50,544 nucleotides of DNA from Alphaproteobacteria bacterium. Its GTDB lineage: Bacteria > Pseudomonadota > Alphaproteobacteria > Rhizobiales > OSC116. Under the pieces are notes generated by a model. It did not search any database. It had not been told where the DNA came from and was given only the letters and a program-made list of their open reading frames with translations. Within the stretch, counting starts at the first letter, position 1. Each line of letters starts with the position of its first letter. This document shows positions 26,639 through 34,946 of this stretch, piece by piece. Where the stretch lies: NCBI GenBank assembly GCA_002400495.2, contig NVQL02000014.1, forward strand, positions 1,244 to 51,787, written 5' to 3'. The position numbers and the translations under genes are program-made.

Positions 26639-28022
26639 ATTTTTCTCTATATTTATTCACAATTTTAAGCGCCAATATATTCAGGCACAATGTGATGATG
26701 AACAGAACAAACCCTAAGGCAAACGCCGCTAAGGTTTTGGGACTATCAAACTCTTGATCGCCAACCAATAAGGTTAAAATCTGCACCGTAACCGTGGTCA
26801 CGGCTTGGAACGGGTTGGCAGTTAGATTTGCCGCCAAACCTGCCGCCATCACCACAATCATCGTCTCGCCAATGGCGCGCGATGTGGCCAACAATACCGA
26901 GCTAACAATGCCCGGTAAAGCCGCAGGCAGTAGCACCAATTTAATGGTTTCACCGCGAGTTGCCCCGAGCGCATAAGAGCCATCGCGCAAACTTTGCGGC
27001 ACCGCGTTAATCACATCATCCGACAAAGATGAAACGAACGGAATGATCATCACCCCCATCACCACCCCGGCCGCCAACGCGCTTTCGGACGAAATCTCCA
27101 ACCCAAAATCCACCCCCCAATTGCGCAACATAGGCGCCACACTAAGGGCAGCAAAAAACCCATAAACCACGGTCGGAATGCCCGCCAAAATTTCCAACAG
27201 AGGCTTAGCCCAACTGCGGAATCTCGGGCTTGCATATTCAGACATATAAATCGCCGAAAACAGGCCAATCGGCACCGCAATGACCATCGCAATGGCGGTG
27301 ATTAACAACGTACCCGCAAAAATCGGCACCGCGCCAAAAGAACCAGAGCTAGCCACTTGGTCATCGCGCAAAGCAATTTGTGGTGACCAATGCAAACCAA
27401 ATAAAAACTCAGTAAATGACACCATGCCAAAAAACCGAATGGTCTCAAATATAAGCGAAACCACCACACCAAATGTAGTCAACACCGCCACCAATGAGGA
27501 TAGCAGCATAATGATCGAGAATATTTTTTCGACCCTATGCCGCGCCGCAAAACGTTGAGCAATCTTCTTCTGGCTAAAATACAGCCCAATAATCGCACCA
27601 CAACCAATCACCACCATGCCGCCAATGCCTGTGCTGTTGACGATATTTTTATAGCTCTCAACCACAGGTAATAATGTGTCATCAATCGGGTTTTGGCTAT
27701 TTTGTGCCGCACGCCTAATAGAGCCTTTGAGCAATTCGAGCTGGTCTTGGCTCAGGCCAATGCCCGCATCGCCTAACGCATTGCCCAACATGGCAGATAA
27801 TATGCTGGGTTCTAAAAACAACCACGCAAATAACAAAAGCAAACTCGGAATGCCGCACCATAACGCCACATATGTGCCATGAAAACCCGGCAATGAATGC
27901 AATTTATTTTCAGGTAATTTGCTTTTTACGGCAGGCCGCATGCCAACGGCACGGCGGTTGCCAATAAAATAACCAATGATAATGGTACAAATTAAAAATG
28001 CGAATAATGTAAGATATGACAT
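26631..28022 (-). CDS. pstC: Phosphate ABC transporter permease PstC (extended form)
   Basis: First permease of the Pst importer, 463 residues, longer than the ~320 of the E. coli type. The N-terminal third has additional membrane helices and a soluble segment (about 80-125) before the permease core, which has GLFSAIYMSEYASPRFR, the coupling loop GSYALGATRGETIKLVLLP and ATSRAIGETMIVVMAAG. It is translationally coupled to pstA. It is separated from pstS by about 125 bases that hold a strong stem-loop. Confidence 0.95.
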   Translation of the reverse strand: MSYLTLFAFLICTIIIGYFIGNRRAVGMRPAVKSKLPENKLHSLPGFHGTYVALWCGIPSLLLLFAWLFLEPSILSAMLGNALGDAGIGLSQDQLELLKGSIRRAAQNSQNPIDDTLLPVVESYKNIVNSTGIGGMVVIGCGAIIGLYFSQKKIAQRFAARHRVEKIFSIIMLLSSLVAVLTTFGVVVSLIFETIRFFGMVSFTEFLFGLHWSPQIALRDDQVASSGSFGAVPIFAGTLLITAIAMVIAVPIGLFSAIYMSEYASPRFRSWAKPLLEILAGIPTVVYGFFAALSVAPMLRNWGVDFGLEISSESALAAGVVMGVMIIPFVSSLSDDVINAVPQSLRDGSYALGATRGETIKLVLLPAALPGIVSSVLLATSRAIGETMIVVMAAGLAANLTANPFQAVTTVTVQILTLLVGDQEFDSPKTLAAFALGFVLFIITLCLNILALKIVNKYREKYD

Positions 28023-28083
28023 AATTTAATCCAGTAAGTGATGACTGATCTTTTACTATTTATTGTTCGTAAATCAAAGTCAT

Positions 28084-28133
28084 TTACCCACTATTACAGA
28101 GAAAAGTGGGTAAGTCATTTTAGACTTACCCAC
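28084..28133 (-). promoter_or_regulatory. Competing stem-loops between pstS and pstC
   Basis: GTGGGTAAGTC (28106-28116) pairs with GACTTACCCAC (28123-28133) around a 6-base loop. The same central arm can instead pair with TTACCCACT (28084-28092). On the pst mRNA the first stem is followed by TTTTCTCT. It probably acts as a partial terminator or mRNA 3'-end stabiliser so that PstS is made in excess. Confidence 0.7.
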
Positions 28134-28147
28134 CCTAAACATCGTGA

Positions 28148-29185
28148 CTATTTAAGTGAAACAGTCTTCATTTCGGTCAAACCAGTAACCACTTCAGCCA
28201 GCTCAGCTTCGGTCAAAGGAATAAGGCCTTTTTCTAAAAGATAACCATCTTCGCCCATGGCTTTGCTGCTCAAAAACTCTTCATTATATTCTTTAAGACC
28301 AGGAATTATATCCATATGTTCTTTTTTCACATAATAATAAAGCGCCCGTGAAATGCCATAGCTGCCATCAGCAATATTGTCAAAATCAGGTGCCGCACCA
28401 TTGATGATTGCACCTTTAATGCTGTCTTCATTTTGGTCCAAGAAAGAAAAACCAAAGATGCCCAATGCAGCAGGGTTAGCTTTTAGTTTTTGCACGATTA
28501 GATTGTCATTTTCACCAGCTTCGATGAACGCACCATCTTCACGCAAGCTATGCGCCACAGCTTGGAATTTCTTTTTGTCTTCTTTACGAAGAGCAGCAAG
28601 TGATTCAAATTTCTTGGCGCCGCCTTCCATAGCCAATTCAACAAACGCATCACGTGTGCCAGATGTTGGTGGGGGGCCAAGCACTTCGATTTTAACATCA
28701 GGTAGGCTGGCATCAATGTCCGACCATGTCATGTTTGGATTGTCGATCAATTTGCCATCGGGGCCAGGAACTTTAGCAGCCAGCGCCAAAAAGATTTGCT
28801 GTTTAGTCAGCTCAAATGCGGGCGCGTCAACTGAGTTGGCAAGCACGATGCCATCATAGCCGACTTTAATTTCAATCGGGTTGATGCCAGCCGCTAAACA
28901 AGCTTCAAGCTCAGATGATTTAATGCGGCGCGAGGCGTTTGAAATGTCAGGGTGACCTTCACCAATGCCAGAGCAAAATAATTTCATGCCGCCGCCTGTA
29001 CCAGTAGATTCAACCACAGGTGTGTTGAACGAACTGGATTTGCCGAATTTTTCAGCAACCAATGATGAGAATGGAAACACAGTAGATGAACCCACGATTT
29101 GGATTTGATCACGTGCGAATGAGGTAGTGGCCATCAATGGCAATGCCAAAGCCGCTACAGCTAATAATTTGATAGATTTATTCAT
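28148..29185 (-). CDS. pstS: Phosphate-binding protein PstS
   Basis: Periplasmic phosphate-binding component of the Pst importer, 345 residues. A signal peptide ends near SFA-RD. Ligand-loop motifs are visible: IVGSSTVFPFSSLVAEKFG, STGTGGGMKLFCSG, and PDISNASRRI, with GPPPTSGTRDAFVELA later in the protein. It starts after AGGAGAG. A Pho box lies 93 bases upstream (29278-29295), so it has its own promoter in addition to read-through from phoR. Confidence 0.96.
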   Translation of the reverse strand: MNKSIKLLAVAALALPLMATTSFARDQIQIVGSSTVFPFSSLVAEKFGKSSSFNTPVVESTGTGGGMKLFCSGIGEGHPDISNASRRIKSSELEACLAAGINPIEIKVGYDGIVLANSVDAPAFELTKQQIFLALAAKVPGPDGKLIDNPNMTWSDIDASLPDVKIEVLGPPPTSGTRDAFVELAMEGGAKKFESLAALRKEDKKKFQAVAHSLREDGAFIEAGENDNLIVQKLKANPAALGIFGFSFLDQNEDSIKGAIINGAAPDFDNIADGSYGISRALYYYVKKEHMDIIPGLKEYNEEFLSSKAMGEDGYLLEKGLIPLTEAELAEVVTGLTEMKTVSLK

Positions 29186-29277
29186 TTAATCTCTCCTAAT
29201 GACTTAGTATATAACTTCATTTCGGTTATAGTTTTAGCAGGTCTATTTGCTTAACTGAGCTGGTTATATGATGCTTA

Positions 29278-29295
29278 TATTACAGTTTTATGACA
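29278..29295 (-). promoter_or_regulatory. Pho box upstream of pstS
   Basis: On the minus strand TGTCATAAAACTGTAATA contains two 7-base half-sites (TGTCATA and TGTAATA) with an 11-base period, matching the PhoB consensus of CTGTCAT direct repeats. Confidence 0.8.
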
Positions 29296-29356
29296 TTATT
29301 TTTTTTGCCGCACCCAAATGTGACAACGCGGGCGCCAAGCAAATGGGGCAATATAG

Positions 29357-30700
29357 TTATTTTGATTTACTGAACGCAATTTCAACCTTGGTGCCTTTGT
29401 CAATTTGGCTTCGAAATTGAATTTCGCCACCATGCCGCTGAATGATATGTTTGACAATCGCCAACCCAAGCCCCGTGCCTTTGGTGGCATGCTGGTTAGA
29501 CACGCGGTAAAAACGCTCAGTCAAACGCGGCAAATCCGTTTGCGAAATGCCATGGCCAAAATCAATCACCGACACCAGATATTTGTCTTGTGCCGTGTTT
29601 TCTGCGTCAGCATCATCACCAGTTTGCGACAGGCGGATGATGATTTTATCACTGGCATCACCGCGCAAGCCATATTTAAAAGCATTGTCCAGTAAATTGC
29701 CAAACAATTGAATCAATTGATCACCATCACCTTTAATCAAAGCGCCACCAATTTGGTTATTAAATTCAAGTTTTACATTCTTGTCACCCGCCAATGGCGC
29801 GGCACTGTCCAAAACATGTTCAATAACCTGTTTTAAATCAACATCATCAGTAGGTTTGGTATGAATGTTCATTTCGATATGGCTTAAGCTCAATAAATCA
29901 TCAATCAGCCGCGTCATGCGCAAAGCCTGTTCTTGCATAATGGTCAAAAACTCAGCCTTGGCTTTCTCATCATTTTTCGCAGGGCCTTGTATGGTTTCAA
30001 TAAACCCGCTAATCGAAGCCAACGGCGTGCGCAATTCATGGCTGGCATTGGCAACAAAATCCACCCGCATGCGGTCAGTCTTGCGATCCATAGTTAAATC
30101 ACGCAAGGTAAAAACATATATGTAATCTTTTTCCGAGGTTAATGCCCAATCTTCAGCCGAATTTTTGGGCGCGCTTAAGGCAATCGGCGAAATATTGACC
30201 CAATATTGCCGCTCGCCATTATATACATGTTCAAAATGAAACTGCTTCGGCAATTTGTTAGCCTTCACTTCATCATAGGCATCAAGCAACTGTGGAAGCC
30301 GCAACAGAGCCGAAAAATCTTGGCCGATCAATTGGTCTTTTTGCTTAATTTCGGCAGTGTCATTAAACGCCTGAACCATAATTTGGTTCACATGGATAAT
30401 GCCATCATTGGCATCCAAAACCAGTGTCGGGAAAACCTGCGCCTCAATGTAATTGTTAATGTCCAGCGCTGATTTTGGCAATATAACAGGGGCATCAGCC
30501 GCTAGTTTTTGCTCAGTCGCCTCTATATAAAGCCGATAAAAAACAAACGCCATACAACCCAAAACCACATTAAGCAGAGTGAGTGTCCAGATATTGCCAC
30601 CGAGAATATTAGACAAGGCAATGATAAATATAGCGATAATCAGGATATAAAAAATATGTTTCTTAAATATTTCGTAAAAATGCATAAGCCTGCCAATCAT
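29357..30700 (-). CDS. phoR: Phosphate regulon sensor histidine kinase PhoR
   Basis: Membrane sensor kinase, 447 residues. Two N-terminal membrane helices (about 15-30 and 38-57) with almost no periplasmic loop, a PAS-like domain (about 80-200: FPTLVLDANDGIIHVNQIMVQ), HisKA with H221 in VANASHELRTPLASISGF, and the HATPase domain with N-box LLDNAFKYG, DFGHGI and GTGLGLAIVKHI. The absence of a periplasmic sensor domain is typical of PhoR, which is controlled through PstSCAB/PhoU. It starts the minus-strand pho cluster and has a Pho box directly upstream. Confidence 0.95.
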   Translation of the reverse strand: MIGRLMHFYEIFKKHIFYILIIAIFIIALSNILGGNIWTLTLLNVVLGCMAFVFYRLYIEATEQKLAADAPVILPKSALDINNYIEAQVFPTLVLDANDGIIHVNQIMVQAFNDTAEIKQKDQLIGQDFSALLRLPQLLDAYDEVKANKLPKQFHFEHVYNGERQYWVNISPIALSAPKNSAEDWALTSEKDYIYVFTLRDLTMDRKTDRMRVDFVANASHELRTPLASISGFIETIQGPAKNDEKAKAEFLTIMQEQALRMTRLIDDLLSLSHIEMNIHTKPTDDVDLKQVIEHVLDSAAPLAGDKNVKLEFNNQIGGALIKGDGDQLIQLFGNLLDNAFKYGLRGDASDKIIIRLSQTGDDADAENTAQDKYLVSVIDFGHGISQTDLPRLTERFYRVSNQHATKGTGLGLAIVKHIIQRHGGEIQFRSQIDKGTKVEIAFSKSK

Positions 30701-30726
30701 TGACTTTCCCGTATAGCATAAGTTAT

Positions 30727-30744
30727 TTGACAGTTTTATGAAAA
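30727..30744 (-). promoter_or_regulatory. Pho box upstream of phoR
   Basis: On the minus strand TTTTCATAAAACTGTCAA matches the Pho box, with the right half perfect and the left half (TTTTCAT) degenerate. TATGCT follows at about -10 spacing and the ATG is only 27 bases away, implying a very short leader and autoregulation by PhoB. Confidence 0.78.
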
Positions 30745-30923
30745 TAAAAACAGTTTATTTATAACAATTCTAATTAAGCATTTAAGTGGTTGAAATATAT
30801 TTACAAAAAATGCCTAATATTTTTATCATAGAAAAATTATTAAACATCTGATTTCATTGTTAAAATTAGTATCATTGTAAACTAGGACTTATCCCACGTT
30901 AAATGTTAGAAATTACAAGATTC

Positions 30924-30946
30924 AACTTGCATATCATTATCAAGTT
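30924..30946. promoter_or_regulatory. Inverted repeat, candidate operator for the imelysin operon
   Basis: AACTTG (30924-30929) and CAAGTT (30941-30946) flank CATATCATTAT. The centre plus the first base of the right arm gives ATCATTATC, equal to the right half of the classical Fur box. It is 80 bases upstream of the first ATG. A Fur-family or other metalloregulator is a reasonable guess. Confidence 0.5.
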
Positions 30947-31025
30947 CAAATATGATGCGACCAATTCTTAATTGCGGACGGTTACACCAATAAACTAGTC
31001 AATTTTAAACAGAATGGATTATATC

Positions 31026-32276
31026 ATGAAAAAATTTACCATCGCAGCCGCTCTTGCAGCGACTCTATTTTCGACAACAGCCATCGCTGCCGCGCCAAGC
31101 ACCGAAGATGTTCTAGCAACTTATGCCAACATCGCACATGCAGGTTATGAAGATAGCCTCAGCACAGCAAAAGCTTTGCAAGCTGCCATTGCGACACTTG
31201 TTGCGACACCAACTGAAGACAGTCTAAGCGCTGCAAAAGCCGCTTGGTTGGCTGCTCGCGCCCCTTACCAACAAACCGAAGCTTACCGGTTCGGTAACGC
31301 CATCGTTGATGATTTTGAAGGCTTGGTAAATGCATGGCCACTAGATGAAGGCCTGATCGATTATGTCGACGCTTCATATGGTACAGAATCTGACGAAAAC
31401 CCATATTACACCGCAAATGTCATTGCCAACCCAAAACTAAACGTTGCGGGCACGATGGTTGATGCCAGCAAAATCACTAAAGAATTGCTTGCTGATACAT
31501 TGCAAGAAGCTGATGAAGTCGGCTCAAACGTAGCCACTGGTTATCATGCCATCGAATTTTTGCTTTGGGGTCAAGATTTAAACGGCACCGGCCCAGGCGC
31601 TGGTACTCGTGCTGCAACAGATTATGACACCGCAAATTGCACCAATGGCAATTGCGACCGTCGTGCAGAATATATCACAGCCGCAACAGATTTACTTATT
31701 GATGATCTAGAAGGCATTGTTGGCGCTTGGTCAATGAGCGGCGAAGCCCGTGCAGCATTAGCTGATGGCGGCGTTGCAGCCATCTTCTCTGGCCTAGGTT
31801 CACTTTCATATGGCGAACTAGCTGGCGAACGCATCAAGCTTGGCCTCATTGTGCATGACCCAGAAGAAGAGCATGATTGCTTCTCTGACAACACGCATAA
31901 TTCACATTATTATGACATTTTGGGCATTCAAAATGTTTACACAGGTAGCTATACCCGTGTTGACGGTTCAGTGGTCGAAGGCCCATCAATCGAAGATTTG
32001 CTAGCGGATAAAGACGCCGCTGTTGCCAAAGAGCTAACGGATAACATTGCTGCCACAGTGGCTGCGGGTGCCGCCATGGTCAAACGTGCCGAAACCATCG
32101 AAGCTTACGACCAAATGATTGGTGAAGGCAACACAGAAGGCAATGCAGTTGTGCAAGCCGTTGTTGATGGCCTTGTAACCCAAACTAAATCACTCGAAAA
32201 AGCTGTAAGCGCGCTTGGCCTTTCTGGCATCGAGTTCGAAGGTTCAGACAGCTTGGATGCTCCTGAAAAAGTATAA
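31026..32276 (+). CDS. Imelysin family periplasmic protein (IrpA-like)
   Basis: A 416-residue exported protein of the imelysin (M75) family. A signal peptide (MKKFTIAAALAATLFSTTAIA-A) precedes two helical imelysin-like bundles. The family motif GxHxxE is intact at 172-177 (GYHAIE), inside TGYHAIEFLLWGQDLNGTG. Later motifs are ELAGERIKLGLIVHDPEEEHDCFSDNTH split over 270-300 and NVYTGSY. Imelysin proteins are iron-regulated and thought to bind metal rather than cleave peptides. It begins a four-gene plus-strand operon with a di-haem protein, a second imelysin-like protein and a DUF1513 protein. Confidence 0.92.
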   Translation: MKKFTIAAALAATLFSTTAIAAAPSTEDVLATYANIAHAGYEDSLSTAKALQAAIATLVATPTEDSLSAAKAAWLAARAPYQQTEAYRFGNAIVDDFEGLVNAWPLDEGLIDYVDASYGTESDENPYYTANVIANPKLNVAGTMVDASKITKELLADTLQEADEVGSNVATGYHAIEFLLWGQDLNGTGPGAGTRAATDYDTANCTNGNCDRRAEYITAATDLLIDDLEGIVGAWSMSGEARAALADGGVAAIFSGLGSLSYGELAGERIKLGLIVHDPEEEHDCFSDNTHNSHYYDILGIQNVYTGSYTRVDGSVVEGPSIEDLLADKDAAVAKELTDNIAATVAAGAAMVKRAETIEAYDQMIGEGNTEGNAVVQAVVDGLVTQTKSLEKAVSALGLSGIEFEGSDSLDAPEKV

Positions 32277-32293
32277 CTGATTGATTTCAGTTT

Positions 32294-32309
32294 AGGCAGG
32301 CAACTGCCT
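32294..32309 (+). other. Small hairpin between imelysin and di-haem genes
   Basis: AGGCAG-GCAA-CTGCCT forms a 6-bp stem with a four-base loop, 18 bases after the imelysin stop. No T-run follows, so it is more likely an mRNA-processing or stability element than a terminator. Confidence 0.45.
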
Positions 32310-32374
32310 TAAAATTCGTGTTCAAATGCATTGTGGGGGTGCGTTTGGGCACGAACTCGTTTATACGGTGTGCT

Positions 32375-33853
32375 ATGTTTAGATTGATCGCCATTTTTTT
32401 ACTATTTTCCACCAGCCCCGCTGTTTCGGATGAGCTGACCAAGCGCCAACGCCTATTATTGCCAACAACCGATTTTTCCCAACCAGAAAAACGAGAGCAT
32501 TATCCAGGCGGCACAACTGGTAAATTTGTTAAATTAGACAGAGACTCATTGTCTCATCCAACCAAATCATTAGGCATAAATGGCGATATGGATTACGCCA
32601 TCGGCCGCGCCATGTTTAAAAAATTATGGGCACCCGCACCCGCCGCCACCCAAGCCTCCAACGGCCTAGGCCCACTATATAACGCCCGCTCATGCTTAAG
32701 TTGCCACATTAAAAATGGCCGTGGCCATGTGCCTGATATTGGTTTTCCCAACGAAGATGCCAACAGCATGCTCATCCGCCTATCAATCAAACCACAAACC
32801 GACCAACAGCGCCAAGATTTAGCATCTGGTGTGGCAAAAACAATCAATGAACCAATCTATGGCGGGCAATTGCAAGACATTGGCGCATCAGGCTTTGCCC
32901 CCGAAGGCAGAATATCGGTAAAATGGACATATACCAATGTCTCCCTGGCCGATGGTACGGTGGTAGAACTCCGCCAACCAGATTTTAAAATCAACAACCT
33001 AGCCTATGGCAATATGCATAAAGATGTAATGACCTCACCCCGCATCGCCACCCAAATGATCGGCATGGGCTTGATTGACGCCATCGACAGCACCGCAATT
33101 TTAGCCCACGCCGATCCAGACGATAAAGATGGCGACGGCATCTCAGGCAAAGCCAATATGGTCTGGGACATCGCGGCGGATAAATTAGCTTTAGGCCGTT
33201 TCGGCTGGAAGGCAGGCCAACCCAATTTACGCCAACAAGTCGCCTCCGCTTTCTCGGGCGATGTTGGCATCAGCAACCCTCTATTCCCCAACGGTTCGGG
33301 CGATTGCACCATAAACCAAACCGAATGCTTAACCGCCCCCAATGGCAACACCGCACGTATGGGCGGATTTGAATTATCCGCAGAATTGCTAAATTTAACC
33401 ACCTATTTCAACGCCAACTTGGCCGTGCCACACCGTCAGAATGCCGCCAATGACAATATATTACGCGGCAAGCAAATATTTTATCAAGCCGGCTGTATTT
33501 CGTGCCACATGCCCAAACACATCACCTCCGATAAATCGCAGTATAAAGACCTGCATAACGAGCTAATCTGGCCATATTCAGATTTTCTATTACACGATAT
33601 GGGCACAGGTTTAGCCGACAACAGACCCGAAGGCCAAGCCACAGGCAGTGAATGGCGCACCCCACCATTATGGGCATTAGGAGCATCTAAATATCTAGGC
33701 AAACATTGGCAATTATTGCATGATGGCCGCGCCCGTACTATACAAGAGGCCGTACTTTGGCATGATGGTGAAGCGCTTGGCGCAAAAAGCAAATTTTTAA
33801 ACCTTTCGGCGACCGAGCGTCAAGCTTTGGTCGATTTCGTGCAATCGCTTTAG
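32375..33853 (+). CDS. Di-haem oxidoreductase family protein (DUF1111)
   Basis: A 492-residue periplasmic c-type cytochrome of the di-haem thiol-oxidoreductase/DHOR family. A signal peptide ends near VSD-EL. Two haem-binding CxxCH motifs are visible: CLSCH at 107-111 and CISCH at 374-378, the second followed by a distal-ligand-type HDMGTGLAD segment. DPDDKDGDGISGKANMV and WRTPPLWALG are family hallmarks. The start at 32375 (MFRLIAIFLLF) gives a clean signal peptide; the frame is open 57 bases further upstream. The gene lies between two imelysin-type genes, a conserved proteobacterial neighbourhood. The substrate is unknown. Confidence 0.9.
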   Translation: MFRLIAIFLLFSTSPAVSDELTKRQRLLLPTTDFSQPEKREHYPGGTTGKFVKLDRDSLSHPTKSLGINGDMDYAIGRAMFKKLWAPAPAATQASNGLGPLYNARSCLSCHIKNGRGHVPDIGFPNEDANSMLIRLSIKPQTDQQRQDLASGVAKTINEPIYGGQLQDIGASGFAPEGRISVKWTYTNVSLADGTVVELRQPDFKINNLAYGNMHKDVMTSPRIATQMIGMGLIDAIDSTAILAHADPDDKDGDGISGKANMVWDIAADKLALGRFGWKAGQPNLRQQVASAFSGDVGISNPLFPNGSGDCTINQTECLTAPNGNTARMGGFELSAELLNLTTYFNANLAVPHRQNAANDNILRGKQIFYQAGCISCHMPKHITSDKSQYKDLHNELIWPYSDFLLHDMGTGLADNRPEGQATGSEWRTPPLWALGASKYLGKHWQLLHDGRARTIQEAVLWHDGEALGAKSKFLNLSATERQALVDFVQSL

Positions 33854-33863
33854 GAGTGACAAG

Positions 33864-34946
33864 ATGAAATTATTATTTAAAATGTCCATCGGTTTTTGCC
33901 TACTATTTTCAGCAGCCCATGCTGATGACGCCTTAACCCAAAAAGTGCATCAAAAATTCATCGATGATTATATTGTGCTGCATTTAAACAATTTCAAGCG
34001 TGCGGCCACCTCACTAGATGCCACCGTAACAAAGGCCTGCACAGTCGGTAGTGACGTAGTATGGCAAAAAGTCAAAACCCAATATGCCAAGACAGCTCTT
34101 ACGTGGATGCCATTGCAATCCATGCGGTTTGGCGCGTTCGAGAAAAACAGCCGAGATTTACGCATTTATTTCTGGCCCAATAGCCGCGGCGAAAAACAAG
34201 CGGGTAAATTTCTAGCCAAAATGGACATGAGTAAATTAGAACCAAGCTATTTTCACAACATAAGCGTCGCCTTGCAAGGCCTGCCCATCATCGAATGGCT
34301 GCTCTATCACCCCGACAGCACATTAGCTGCCAATGATGCCGCGCTCAAACAATATACCTGCCAATATTTTCAAGCCATCACGCTCAACCTACAAACCGTT
34401 AATGATGAGCTAATCGCCGAATTCAGCCAAGGCGGCGCGATGCGTGAAGCTTTGCTCACCCCATCCGACACCAACGATTTTTACGGCAGCTTGCCAGAAG
34501 TGACTTTGCAGCTTTACAAAAACATCCACGCCATGGTCGAATTGGTCAATGGCCAAAAATTAAGCCGCCCGATCGCCAAAGAGTATAAATTCTTAAAACC
34601 CAAACGCTTAGAAATGTGGCGCTCAGGCCAAAGCAAAGCCAATCTACTCGCCAATATCAGTAATATTTATCAAGCCTATTTAATTTACAGCCCCTTGGTG
34701 CAAGCAGGCCAAGCCGACCAGCAAATTGATCAACAAGTGCGCGCAAATTTCGAGCAAACTTTGGCACAAATAGCCGCATTGCCCGATGATTTTTACGCCG
34801 CCTTTAACGGCGAAAAACGCGCCGAAACATGGCAACAAGGCCGCGATTTAATCGCCCAAATCGTCATTTTGCGCACCATATTGGGCGATAAGGTAACCGC
34901 GGCTCTAGACATTCCACTCGGCTTTAATTCATTAGATGGTGATTAA
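33864..34946 (+). CDS. Imelysin-like family protein, second copy
   Basis: A 360-residue exported protein (signal peptide MKLLFKMSIGFCLLFSAAHA-D) with the imelysin fold. The position of GxHxxE reads GLPIIE (139-144): glycine and glutamate are kept, histidine is proline. This GLPxxE variant characterises a second imelysin clade often encoded beside di-haem proteins. Other conserved blocks are LTWMPLQSMRFG and DLRIYFWPN. GGAG precedes the start, 10 bases after the previous stop. It overlaps the next gene by 11 bases. Probably a periplasmic metal-binding protein with a different ligand set from the first imelysin. Confidence 0.88.
   Translation: MKLLFKMSIGFCLLFSAAHADDALTQKVHQKFIDDYIVLHLNNFKRAATSLDATVTKACTVGSDVVWQKVKTQYAKTALTWMPLQSMRFGAFEKNSRDLRIYFWPNSRGEKQAGKFLAKMDMSKLEPSYFHNISVALQGLPIIEWLLYHPDSTLAANDAALKQYTCQYFQAITLNLQTVNDELIAEFSQGGAMREALLTPSDTNDFYGSLPEVTLQLYKNIHAMVELVNGQKLSRPIAKEYKFLKPKRLEMWRSGQSKANLLANISNIYQAYLIYSPLVQAGQADQQIDQQVRANFEQTLAQIAALPDDFYAAFNGEKRAETWQQGRDLIAQIVILRTILGDKVTAALDIPLGFNSLDGD

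Larger units (their letters stand above)
30701..31025. promoter_or_regulatory. Divergent intergenic region phoR / imelysin
   Basis: About 325 AT-rich bases between divergent genes. At the phoR end is a Pho box (30727-30744). At the imelysin end is an inverted repeat AACTTG-N11-CAAGTT (30924-30946). The middle (about 30750-30900) holds no feature I can name. Confidence 0.7.

Noticed and set aside
29296..29356. GC-rich partial inverted repeat after phoR as a terminator
   Set aside because: The stem needs several bulges and the transcribed strand has an A-run, not a U-run.
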